26,667 nt of DNA from UMGS1387 sp045540015. GTDB taxonomy: Bacteria; Bacillota; Clostridia; Oscillospirales; CAG-382. The notes beneath the pieces were generated by a model. The model was not told the DNA's origin and searched no databases. It saw nothing but the letters and a program-made list of their open reading frames with translations. A program made the translations under genes and the position numbers. The stretch lies in contig JAZQGP010000026.1 in NCBI GenBank assembly GCA_045540015.1, positions 1-26,667 of the forward strand, given 5' to 3'. Position 1 is the first letter of the stretch, and each line of letters starts with the position of its first letter. Shown here one piece after another: positions 13,179-20,187 of the stretch.

Positions 13179-15971
13179 TTAGGAATTTGCTTTTGAGTAA
13201 ACTGCTTCATAAGATGATTCATAGCAGTTGCCGTAGTAGCATACGCCATCAACTATGATATAAGGTCTTGCAACAAAGATGTCAGTTTCATGACCTTCGG
13301 GGATATTGTAAACAACACCTGTGAAGAAGGTTTCAAACACTCCTGCATATGAGACTGTTCCGTTGTTGAAGATGCGTCCGTCATTTGCGTATATGCGGTT
13401 AACCGAATCATTGTACGCTGCACCGGCGATAACAAGTACGTTGTCGGTATTCTTTCCGGAAATTGCATAGCTTCTGTCATCGGGCAAGCCGTTAAGATGA
13501 AGCTTTGCGTAATCGGCAATACCGTTTGTTGTGATAAGCTCTTTACGTGTTACAACAAAGCCGTACTCTGTACATGCTGCTTTTTTGTCACCGGTTACAT
13601 AAGAAGCGAATCTGATACCTGCAAAACCGCCGAGATTGTTTTCGTTATCAACCCTGTAGGAAGCCATCTCTACTGTTTCGGGAGCGTAGGATGTGTACGA
13701 AACCTTTATATAATCATAGTAGAAGATAGCAGGTGAATCTGTTGTGGCTCCCGGAGTTTGTGTATAGAAATAATAAGTAGGAATGTAGCCGTCAGTAAGT
13801 GCTTTGTCTTGGTCGAGTGTAGGTTCCTTAATCCAAAGAGCACCGTCTTTTTCATAAACCTCTACAGTATAAGACCATGTTGTCCACTTTCCTGCAAGAA
13901 TCTTGTCAGAGAAATTCTGGCCGACAACTTCAGTGTTTGCTGCGTTTCTGATAGTGGTACAGAACATTTTGTATGTTACATTTTCGGGAATTTCAGCATA
14001 AACATTGAATTCAATTGTATATTTACCGGGTTTGTTCAAGGAAAGATTTTTAATTGCAAGCCCGCCTCCCCATTCGCCTGCAGCGGTGTTCTTGAGAACC
14101 TTCTTGCCGTCAAATGCCGCGAATGCATATGATCCGCTCTGTGCCTTTTCAACTGTAGCACTTGCTGCAATTCCGATTTTGTAATCAGGAGCTATTCCAA
14201 GTGCTGTAACTGCAGAACTGTGACTGTCAAAATTTTCATGTAATATAACCTCGGAGTTGCTTACAACAAATTCAATTTCAACATCATCACCTGTTGTGAA
14301 AGTTTCACCGGGATAATATGTAACACCTTTATATGTGTACTGTGGTTCGTACGCAAGACCGAGAGCTTCTGCTGCGGGAAGCGTGTAGGTCGAAATTGCT
14401 GTTGTTGTGTAGTCGAGCTTTTCACCCGATGTATCCGCAAAGCTGATGTTTGCAGGTTCTTTAGGTGCTTCAAATGTAAGAGCTATATCATCAAGGTACC
14501 ACTGCATTGTTGTGCCTAATGTAACCTTTCCGTCTGTTGCTGTTTCAGCACCGTTGGCAATCATGTAGAAGTGGTTTGTAAGACCTGCTGCGTTGTAGGT
14601 CAGTGTTCCGCTTGAACCGTCATCTCTTGTCCAGTTTATTGATTTTGTGCCGTTTGTATCAACAACCTCGAAGGTTTCTTTATATGTAACCCATTCTTCG
14701 TCATTAACTGCTTTGAAGTTGTTATAGTTTCCGGTGTAAAAATTCATGTGGTAGCCGCTCCACTGAGTAATGTCGGGGAACAAAGCGCTTCTCTGTCTGT
14801 TTGCCTTGAAGGAAAGAACATACTTACCAACGTTTACAATCGGGAGATTGAATAATTTAATACCGATGTTGTTCCACTGACCAAGCGAGCCGGATACAAG
14901 CATCACCTTGTTGCCGTCAATGGTTGTGATTGTACCCGAACCAACGTCACCATTGCCGAAATACGTATTAAGTCCGCCGTTGTTTATTGCAAATGCAGGA
15001 GAGTTTGCTGTATTGAAATCGGCTGCTGTGCTTTCAAAGTTATCATAAAGAACAATGTTTGATTTTCCGACAACAATTGTAACATCACCGGGTACGGTAT
15101 AAGTGCTGCTCATGTGAGGAACACCGTTGATTGTATAACTCGGAATATAGTCAATGCCAAGCTCAGCTGCAGAAGCAAGAGTGATAACGTCGCCCTCTTT
15201 TACACTTACTTCCTTTAAAAGATTGCCGGCACTGTCTTTATATGTAATGGTTGCCAAAGACAATTTCTTCCATGTAATATTATCTACATAGTAAGAAAAC
15301 TCGCCGTATGCTGTTTTTGTTGTAATGGAAGGAGCGAATGTGGGAATAGAGGTCTGTGCAGTATACTGTGTTCCGGCAGCTCCCAAGGGAGAGTAAGGAA
15401 GTACATCATACTTGCTGCTGTCGGAAGCATTTACGGTTACAGTAAACGGAAGTGTTACGGTTTTCCATTGGCCCATTGTAAAAGTACTTGTATAGGCTGT
15501 CTGCGACCAGATTGAAACATCCCAGGTTCCAAAGTTAGCATATTCTCCGGACTCAAGATAATAATCAATGGTGAGCTCATAGGAGCCTGCTCCTGTTATC
15601 GGAAGCGTGAAAAGCTTGATGCCGGTCATGTTCCACTTGCTGGAGGTGCCTGAAACCTTCAGAACGTTTTTGCCGTCGAAAGCTACAGGGGAAACTGTGT
15701 AATCGGTACTCTGCTGACCGATTGTTCCTGTCGCGGGAACAGCAGATTTAACATAGCTGAAGCCTTGACCCACGGTAAATCCGTCTTCAAAGTCTTCTTT
15801 TGCCAAAATTGAGGAGTCGTCACTGTAGTTTGACGCAAGAGCCGCTTCTTCAAAAACGCCTGCGTCAACAGTTGTTTCTTGCGCGATTTCAACGCCAACT
15901 ATGCCAAGAGCAGCTACAGGTTGAATGAGGCAGAGAATCGAAAGTACAATTGCCAAAAGTTTGGTTTTCAT
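13179..15971 (-). CDS. Large modular exported protein, three beta-rich modules and conserved C-terminal domain (paralogue A)
   Basis: The protein has 930 aa. Residues 1-22 form a Sec signal peptide (MKTKLLAIVLSILCLIQPVA core), so it is exported. Three repeated modules of about 185-200 residues follow, at roughly 56-238, 304-501 and 574-760. Each opens with a phrase like LYDNFES, contains FDGKNVLKVSG-like and GKYVLSF-like strands, and closes with YYVDNITW, the layout of jelly-roll carbohydrate-binding modules. Short linker domains (about 240-303 and 506-573) share ALGLAYEPQYT-type motifs. The C-terminal domain, 762-930, has GIRFAS, EYGFVVTRK, ETFFTG and FVARPYIIVDG. There is no LPXTG, dockerin or catalytic signature. 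Sugar binding or cell-surface display is inferred only from fold appearance. It is paralogous to the 686-aa protein at 21069. Confidence 0.88.
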   Translation of the reverse strand: MKTKLLAIVLSILCLIQPVAALGIVGVEIAQETTVDAGVFEEAALASNYSDDSSILAKEDFEDGFTVGQGFSYVKSAVPATGTIGQQSTDYTVSPVAFDGKNVLKVSGTSSKWNMTGIKLFTLPITGAGSYELTIDYYLESGEYANFGTWDVSIWSQTAYTSTFTMGQWKTVTLPFTVTVNASDSSKYDVLPYSPLGAAGTQYTAQTSIPTFAPSITTKTAYGEFSYYVDNITWKKLSLATITYKDSAGNLLKEVSVKEGDVITLASAAELGIDYIPSYTINGVPHMSSTYTVPGDVTIVVGKSNIVLYDNFESTAADFNTANSPAFAINNGGLNTYFGNGDVGSGTITTIDGNKVMLVSGSLGQWNNIGIKLFNLPIVNVGKYVLSFKANRQRSALFPDITQWSGYHMNFYTGNYNNFKAVNDEEWVTYKETFEVVDTNGTKSINWTRDDGSSGTLTYNAAGLTNHFYMIANGAETATDGKVTLGTTMQWYLDDIALTFEAPKEPANISFADTSGEKLDYTTTAISTYTLPAAEALGLAYEPQYTYKGVTYYPGETFTTGDDVEIEFVVSNSEVILHENFDSHSSAVTALGIAPDYKIGIAASATVEKAQSGSYAFAAFDGKKVLKNTAAGEWGGGLAIKNLSLNKPGKYTIEFNVYAEIPENVTYKMFCTTIRNAANTEVVGQNFSDKILAGKWTTWSYTVEVYEKDGALWIKEPTLDQDKALTDGYIPTYYFYTQTPGATTDSPAIFYYDYIKVSYTSYAPETVEMASYRVDNENNLGGFAGIRFASYVTGDKKAACTEYGFVVTRKELITTNGIADYAKLHLNGLPDDRSYAISGKNTDNVLVIAGAAYNDSVNRIYANDGRIFNNGTVSYAGVFETFFTGVVYNIPEGHETDIFVARPYIIVDGVCYYGNCYESSYEAVYSKANS

Positions 15972-16000
15972 AGTGTGTCCTCTTTCCTTATTATTATTTA

Positions 16001-16017
16001 CATCGGTTTTTCCGATG
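16001..16017 (-). promoter_or_regulatory. 5' leader hairpin of paralogue A, shared with paralogue B
   Basis: On the - strand CATCGG-AAAAA-CCGATG forms a 6-bp hairpin ending 29 bases before the start codon. It is followed by TGTAAATA and a GGAAAGAGGAC ribosome binding region. Paralogue B has a hairpin with a different stem sequence at the same place, followed by the same TGTAAATA and GGAAATGAGGAC. A conserved position with changed stem bases points to a functional RNA structure near the ribosome binding site. Confidence 0.6.
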
Positions 16018-16095
16018 CATTGAAGGTTTTCCGTGTGTAAGCACTACGGAACAGCATCGCTTGCAAAACACGTCGGTGCGATTCGACGTAGCTCT

Positions 16096-16117
16096 ACAAC
16101 AGTAACGATACTGTTGT
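16096..16117. promoter_or_regulatory. Perfect 9-bp inverted repeat upstream of paralogue A
   Basis: ACAACAGTA (16096-16104) and TACTGTTGT (16109-16117) enclose ACGA. It lies 125 bases before the paralogue A start. It could be an operator or another leader hairpin. I see no convincing -35/-10 pair on the - strand, so the promoter of paralogue A is not assigned. Confidence 0.4.
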
Positions 16118-16572
16118 ACGTTAATATTATGCGTTATAGCTGTGAAGTTTTTTTGATTATTTTGTTGCTTTGCTGTAAACTCAAAAAACTCTTCAAAGTA
16201 TTGTTGGACAGAGATTTGCAATTTTCAAGGCAAGGCGTATGTATTTGAAAATTTGTTTTATAGATTTAAAGATGGTATATTGTGACAAATTACAAGCTTG
16301 ATCTATGTGAATTTACAACAATTTTAAGTTGGTTAACGTAAATCGAGTGATTTTTTGCACAAAAAGAATGAGGCTTTGTTGTGCTGAATGCACACAAAAC
16401 CATGAAATTCAGCGCGTCGCAATTAACAGGACGTTTTCAATAGTTACAAATTAGCAATATTTATCTTGATTGATATTAATATTTGTGACGTAAAGTATAT
16501 TATAAATTGCATCGTTCATGTTAAACTTACAGTATTGTTTGCAATCCTGTGAGTGTTCATGTGTCATGATAA

Positions 16573-16623
16573 ATTGACGTCGGAACTCTTTGGTCCTCGT
16601 CAATCGAAGAAGAAACGGTTTAA
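16573..16623 (+). pseudogene. Decayed third copy of the companion peptide gene (3' end only)
   Basis: Read from 16573 the + strand encodes IDVGTLWSSSIEEETV and a TAA stop. This matches FIDVGTLWSTPSGADETV of copy 1 and FVDVGSLWSEDEQD of copy 2. Immediately upstream are in-frame TGA and TAA codons. An ATGAT just before them suggests that about 15 bases of the GSDTF block were deleted. There is no start or ribosome binding site for the intact frame. The hairpin 55 bases downstream is homologous to the one after copy 2, which supports common ancestry and not chance similarity. Confidence 0.75.
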
Positions 16624-16678
16624 TCCTTGTTTAGCCGTTTCAGCATTTAAAACAGCATAGTTTTCCCTCATTTATTGC

Positions 16679-16717
16679 GGGGTTGGTGTTTTCCTCTCCT
16701 TTTTTTGCACCGACCCC
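16679..16717 (+). terminator. Terminator-like hairpin downstream of the decayed peptide gene
   Basis: GGGGTTGGTG (16679-16688) pairs with CACCGACCCC (16708-16717) with one G-T wobble. The loop is TTTTCCTCTCCTTTTTTTG. The hairpin at 23307-23343 has nearly the same loop but a different, fully paired stem. This copy has no U-tract after it and instead runs into the composite repeat, so it may no longer terminate. Confidence 0.6.
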
Positions 16718-16718
16718 C

Positions 16719-16795
16719 TTACTTTCTTGTAAGAAAGTAAGCAAAGAACTTTTGAACGGTGAAATCGAAATTCGAAGAACTTCGATTTCACATTT
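16719..16795 (+). repeat. Composite palindromic repeat, copy R1
   Basis: R1 starts with a perfect palindrome (10-bp arms TTACTTTCTT and AAGAAAGTAA around GT, 16719-16740). Next is the conserved segment GCAAAGAACTTTTGAACG. A second hairpin with arms GTGAAATCGAA and TTCGATTTCAC ends the copy. The same order occurs at 20586-20658 and, inverted, at 16906-16976. A following stretch ACATCAATTTCGCATAAGTG (16829-16848) also recurs after R3. Confidence 0.8.
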
Positions 16796-16905
16796 CGCCT
16801 GATTGTTATTATACATGAAATCCAAATAACATCAATTTCGCATAAGTGCATATTTATGTTAATTAAAAAAAGCTACTTTCAGATTTTCTCTGAATATGAA
16901 GCTCA

Positions 16906-16976
16906 GTGAAATTGGAGTTGTTTAGACTTCAATTTCACCGTCCAAAAGTTTTTGCTAAGCTTTTTTCAAAAAGCGT
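16906..16976 (-). repeat. Composite palindromic repeat, inverted copy R2
   Basis: Read on the - strand, a GCTTTTTGAAAAAAGC palindrome is followed by AGCAAAAACTTTTGGACG. A hairpin with arms GTGAAATTGAAGTC and AACTCCAATTTCAC then follows. The order and the spacer match R1 and R3, but bases in both stems differ while pairing is mostly kept. R1 and R2 face each other across about 110 bases. Confidence 0.7.
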
Positions 16977-17030
16977 AGCGTTGATTTTGATAAATATTTT
17001 AAATTACCTGTAAATTAACCTGTAAATTCG

Positions 17031-17058
17031 TTGACAAATTGCAATTAAGATATATAAT
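17031..17058 (+). promoter_or_regulatory. Sigma-A-type promoter of the membrane protein gene
   Basis: TTGACA (17031-17036) and TATAAT (17053-17058) are both perfect consensus, spaced 16 bases. The predicted start of transcription near 17065 is 11 bases before a terminator-like hairpin and about 65 bases before the coding start. Confidence 0.8.
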
Positions 17059-17075
17059 AATAGTGTATTTCAAGG

Positions 17076-17107
17076 CGCGATAAATAGTATTTGTATCGCG
17101 TTTTTTT
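17076..17107 (+). terminator. Leader terminator (attenuator candidate) before the membrane protein gene
   Basis: CGCGATA (17076-17082) pairs with TATCGCG (17094-17100), followed by seven T residues (17101-17107). It lies between the promoter at 17031 and the ATG at 17131, so most transcripts should stop unless antitermination occurs. No competing anti-terminator pairing or leader peptide is obvious by eye. The other reading is that it ends transcripts from upstream and the gene's real promoter is not recognised. Confidence 0.7.
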
Positions 17108-17130
17108 GTCGAAAAGAAAAGGATATTTTT

Positions 17131-17952
17131 ATGAGTATGAGTATTAACAAAAGGTACACCGGTATTGTGACGGTGTCAACGGCTCTGGCTGTGGTGCTGG
17201 GTGCATTCAGAATCTATTTGCTGCGTAATTTTGTAGAGCCCGAAACAGGCTACTATATTCCGGGTACAAATATAGGAACATTCTTTGCCGTTGCAATGGT
17301 AATTGCGTTTGCAGTAATTGTGGCGGGAGCAATATGCTCAAAGGTGAACGTGCCGGAGGAACTCAGCTCCGAGAGTGCTGCAGTGGTTTTTTCCTCGTCA
17401 CTGTGCGGATTCCTCTTTGCGACCGTTGTCATATGCGGTGTATATGAGCTTGCCGTTTCAAAAAACATGGGAGCATTCAGAGCGGTAGAGCTACTTGTCG
17501 GCATTCCCTGCATATTCAGCTTTTTTTCTGTGTGTGCAAAGGAAAAACGCGAGAAAAACGTGAAAAATTTGGTTGTTTCACTGGCACCGGCGTTGTTTTA
17601 TGCGGTGCGAACCATTCATGAGTTCACAGATACACAAACACAGATAAATTCCTCACAGCGTTCGGTTATGCTTGTTATGCTTTGTGCAATGACGCTTTTA
17701 TTTGTACTGGAGGCATATTTCCTTGTACCCGACAATGACAAGGCACAGGACGCAAAGGAAATGAAAAAGGTTTCCGTGTGGTATTCCACTCTTACGCTGT
17801 CGGTTATGCTGCTTGCATTAACGGCGGCATTGCCGTATATTGCAGTCAGTGCGTTCTGGGTGTTTGAAACGGAATTTCTTGTTATGTACGTGCTTGATTT
17901 GTGTGTTGGTGTGTATGCACTGACAAGAGCTACGACATTGTGCAGGCAGTAA
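17131..17952 (+). CDS. Multi-pass membrane protein of unknown function
   Basis: The protein (273 aa) has seven or eight hydrophobic segments, at about 11-31, 47-68, 83-108, 113-135, 145-160, 176-198, 217-240 and 246-266. They are separated by short charged loops; the longest cytoplasm-type loop is KEKREKN near 136-143. No transporter, kinase or protease motif was recognised. The start ATG at 17131 follows AAAAGGA at 10 bases; a second ATG lies two codons later. It is preceded by a consensus promoter and a leader terminator, and htpG follows after 76 bases with no clear promoter of its own, so the two may be co-transcribed. Confidence 0.8.
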   Translation: MSMSINKRYTGIVTVSTALAVVLGAFRIYLLRNFVEPETGYYIPGTNIGTFFAVAMVIAFAVIVAGAICSKVNVPEELSSESAAVVFSSSLCGFLFATVVICGVYELAVSKNMGAFRAVELLVGIPCIFSFFSVCAKEKREKNVKNLVVSLAPALFYAVRTIHEFTDTQTQINSSQRSVMLVMLCAMTLLFVLEAYFLVPDNDKAQDAKEMKKVSVWYSTLTLSVMLLALTAALPYIAVSAFWVFETEFLVMYVLDLCVGVYALTRATTLCRQ

Positions 17953-17968
17953 TTAATAATGACGTACC

Positions 17969-17994
17969 GCCTTCGTGTCACTTGATACGGAGGC
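17969..17994 (+). other. Hairpin between the membrane protein gene and htpG
   Basis: GCCTTCGT (17969-17976) pairs with ACGGAGGC (17987-17994) with one G-T wobble around a 10-base loop. The following ATTAAATTTAAG is A/T-rich but not a T-run, so termination would be partial at best. It could reduce read-through into htpG or mark a processing site. Confidence 0.45.
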
Positions 17995-18028
17995 ATTAAA
18001 TTTAAGCAATAATTATGGAGTGATTAAA

Positions 18029-19927
18029 ATGAGCGAAGAAAACATCAGAAAAGGCGGTATATCCGTCGAAACACAGAATATATTTCCCGTAATCAAGAAA
18101 TGGCTCTATTCTGACAAGGATATCTTTGTAAGAGAGCTTGTTTCAAACGGCTGTGATGCTGTTACAAAGCACAAAAGACTTGTATCTCTCGGAGAAGCAC
18201 AGAGTGACGGTGAGAGCTACAGAATAGACGTAACCCTTAACACCGAGCTTTCTACTCTCACGTTTTCCGACAACGGCATCGGTATGAACGAGGAGGAAAT
18301 AGACAAATATATCAATCAGATAGCTCTTTCGGGTGCGCTTGACTTTATACAGAAGTATGAGGGTGAGAGCGAAGATGCAGGAAAAGGCATAATCGGTCAT
18401 TTCGGTCTTGGTTTCTATTCTGCGTTTATGATTGCGGACAAGGTTGAAATTATTTCAAAATCATATCATGATGAAAAGAGCGTGTGGTGGACGGGTGCCG
18501 ACGACGGCTCGTATGAAATGCGTGAGGGCAACAGAGAAAAGCGCGGTACGGATATTATTCTTCACATCAACGACAGTGAAAAGGAATATGCAACAGAGGG
18601 CAAAATAAGAGAAATTCTCGACAAATTCTGCGCATTTATGCCGGTTGAGATTTACTACAATGTGCTTCCCGAAAAGATTGAAGAAGTAAAAGATGGGGAA
18701 GAACCCAAAGAAAAGGAAGAACCCAAGCCTATAAATGACACAACTCCTCTTTGGCTGAAAAAGCCGTCGGAATGTACCGAAGAAGAATACAAGGACTTCT
18801 ACAGAAAAGTGTTCATGGACTACAAGGAACCGCTTTTCTGGGTGCATATAAGTGCGGATTATCCGCTTAATTTCAAGGGAATTCTGTATTTCCCGAGACT
18901 TGAAAACGAATTCGGCTCATACGAAGGACAGGTAAAGCTGTATTACAACCAGGTTTTTGTTGCGGACAACATCAAGGAAGTAATCCCGGAGTACATGTTC
19001 CTTCTCAAAGGTGTGCTTGACTGTCCTGAGCTTCCGCTGAACGTTTCGAGAAGCTACTTGCAGTCCAACGGATACGTAAACAAGATAAGCGCACACATTG
19101 TAAAGAAAGTAAGCGACAAGCTCTGCTCACTTTTTAACAACGAGCGTGAAAAGCTTGAGGGCTTCTGGGACGATGTAAAGCCTTTTGCGGAATACGGTTG
19201 CATAAGAGACGAAAAGTTTTATTCCAAGGTCAAGGATATAATGCTTTACAAGACAACAGACGGCAAGTTTGTAACCTTAAAGGAATATGCACAGAGTGAA
19301 AGCTTTGACAAGACGGTTTACTACACAGATGACAAAATCCGTCAGTCCAAATACATCGGAATGTTTTCTCAGCAAAATGTCAGCGTAGTTGAATTTGACA
19401 AGATGATAGACGTCCAGTTTGTCTCGTTTGCCGAGAGCAAGCTCATGAGTGATGAGGGCGATTTAAAGGATACGAAATTTGTCCGTGTTGACTCGGGAGC
19501 GTTTGACATATTAAAGGATAAAGACGCAGGAAACGACGAAGAAAAGAACACAAAGCTTATAGACTTTTTCAAGGAAACACTCGGCAAGGGAGAGGAACTT
19601 AAAATTTCGTGTGAAGCGCTCAAGGACACAACCGTTCCCGCAGTTTTAAATCTCTCCGAACAGTCAAGACGTTTTGCCGACATGATGAAGATGTACGGCG
19701 GCGGTGCGATGGGTATGCCTACTGAGGAAACACTTGTACTCAACACAAAAAATTCGCTTGTGGAAAAGCTCTCCGAAAAGCTTGCGTCTGAGTCTGACAG
19801 TGATATTGCAAAGAAGCTCTGCGAGCAGATTTACATGCTTGCACTTGTTGCACAGCGTCCTCTTGATGCAGACGAGCTTTCAAAGTTTATTGCACAAAGC
19901 TCGGAGCTTTTGTCTTCTCTTGGCTGA
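18029..19927 (+). CDS. htpG: Molecular chaperone HtpG (Hsp90 family)
   Basis: HtpG (632 aa) is the ATP-dependent cytosolic Hsp90 chaperone. The GHKL ATPase motifs are intact: ELVSNGCDAV near residue 36 (catalytic Glu, Mg-binding Asn), DNGIGM near 81, GHFGLGFYSAFM near 123, and GTDIILH. A charged linker at about 215-235 separates the middle domain, which has KGILYFPR, YYNQVFVADN and the conserved Arg in LPLNVSRSYLQ. The dimerisation domain ends near SSELLSSLG. GTG at 17975 would add 18 residues without a ribosome binding site; ATG at 18029 behind GGAG is preferred. The family's usual NASDA reads NGCDA here. Confidence 0.95.
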   Translation: MSEENIRKGGISVETQNIFPVIKKWLYSDKDIFVRELVSNGCDAVTKHKRLVSLGEAQSDGESYRIDVTLNTELSTLTFSDNGIGMNEEEIDKYINQIALSGALDFIQKYEGESEDAGKGIIGHFGLGFYSAFMIADKVEIISKSYHDEKSVWWTGADDGSYEMREGNREKRGTDIILHINDSEKEYATEGKIREILDKFCAFMPVEIYYNVLPEKIEEVKDGEEPKEKEEPKPINDTTPLWLKKPSECTEEEYKDFYRKVFMDYKEPLFWVHISADYPLNFKGILYFPRLENEFGSYEGQVKLYYNQVFVADNIKEVIPEYMFLLKGVLDCPELPLNVSRSYLQSNGYVNKISAHIVKKVSDKLCSLFNNEREKLEGFWDDVKPFAEYGCIRDEKFYSKVKDIMLYKTTDGKFVTLKEYAQSESFDKTVYYTDDKIRQSKYIGMFSQQNVSVVEFDKMIDVQFVSFAESKLMSDEGDLKDTKFVRVDSGAFDILKDKDAGNDEEKNTKLIDFFKETLGKGEELKISCEALKDTTVPAVLNLSEQSRRFADMMKMYGGGAMGMPTEETLVLNTKNSLVEKLSEKLASESDSDIAKKLCEQIYMLALVAQRPLDADELSKFIAQSSELLSSLG

Positions 19928-19947
19928 TATAAACTAAATCATAAAAG

Positions 19948-19979
19948 CGGCTTCACAATATGGTGGAGCCGTTGTTTGT
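19948..19979 (+). terminator. Intrinsic terminator of htpG
   Basis: CGGCTTCAC (19948-19956) pairs with GTGGAGCCG (19963-19971) with one T-G wobble and a 6-base loop, followed by TTGTTTG. It lies 20 bases after the htpG stop. Confidence 0.75.
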
Positions 19980-20032
19980 TATGATGACACACCAATATCG
20001 GCAAAAACGTAATTTTTACACTCTCCGTTATG

Positions 20033-20062
20033 TTGTCAAAATAAAAAGAGCCTGAATAAAAT
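20033..20062 (+). promoter_or_regulatory. Possible promoter of mazF
   Basis: TTGTCA (20033-20038) and TAAAAT (20057-20062) are spaced 18 bases, a moderate match. It lies about 125 bases before the mazF start and after the htpG terminator, as expected if mazF is a separate unit. Confidence 0.4.
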
Positions 20063-20187
20063 GGTAGTGTACTTTGATAGTTTCGCAAATTTTCAAAAAG
20101 CGGAATAAGTCGTCGGCAACATGTCAAAACTACTATTGTAGGAAAAAACAAACCAAAACAGACATAAAAATCGGAGAGTGAACAAAA

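Larger units (their letters stand above)
15972..17130. other. 1.16-kb non-coding region between paralogue A and the membrane protein gene
   Basis: No convincing gene is seen. From left to right it holds the paralogue A leader hairpin and a 9-bp palindrome. AT-rich sequence follows, with small stem-loops around 16374-16412. Next come a decayed + strand copy of the companion peptide gene (16573-16623) with its downstream hairpin (16679-16717), two inverted copies of a composite repeat (16719-16795 and 16906-16976), and the promoter and attenuator of the next gene. Short open frames in it, such as 16033-16248, lack a ribosome binding site and family features. Confidence 0.7.

Noticed and set aside
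12958..13182. 74-codon + strand frame next to rplQ
   Set aside because: It runs antisense to the 44-aa peptide gene and the cassette terminator. The - strand frame has a ribosome binding site and a homologue; this one has neither.
16033..16248. 71-codon + strand frame with a hydrophobic stretch in the upstream region of paralogue A
   Set aside because: Poor start context, and it runs through the leader palindrome. No homologous small membrane protein or toxin was recognised, so it was not annotated.
16374..16412. Overlapping small inverted repeats (GTGC/GCAC, GCTGAA/TTCAGC)
   Set aside because: Short, A/T-rich surroundings, no U-tract, and not shared with the other cassette; likely chance.
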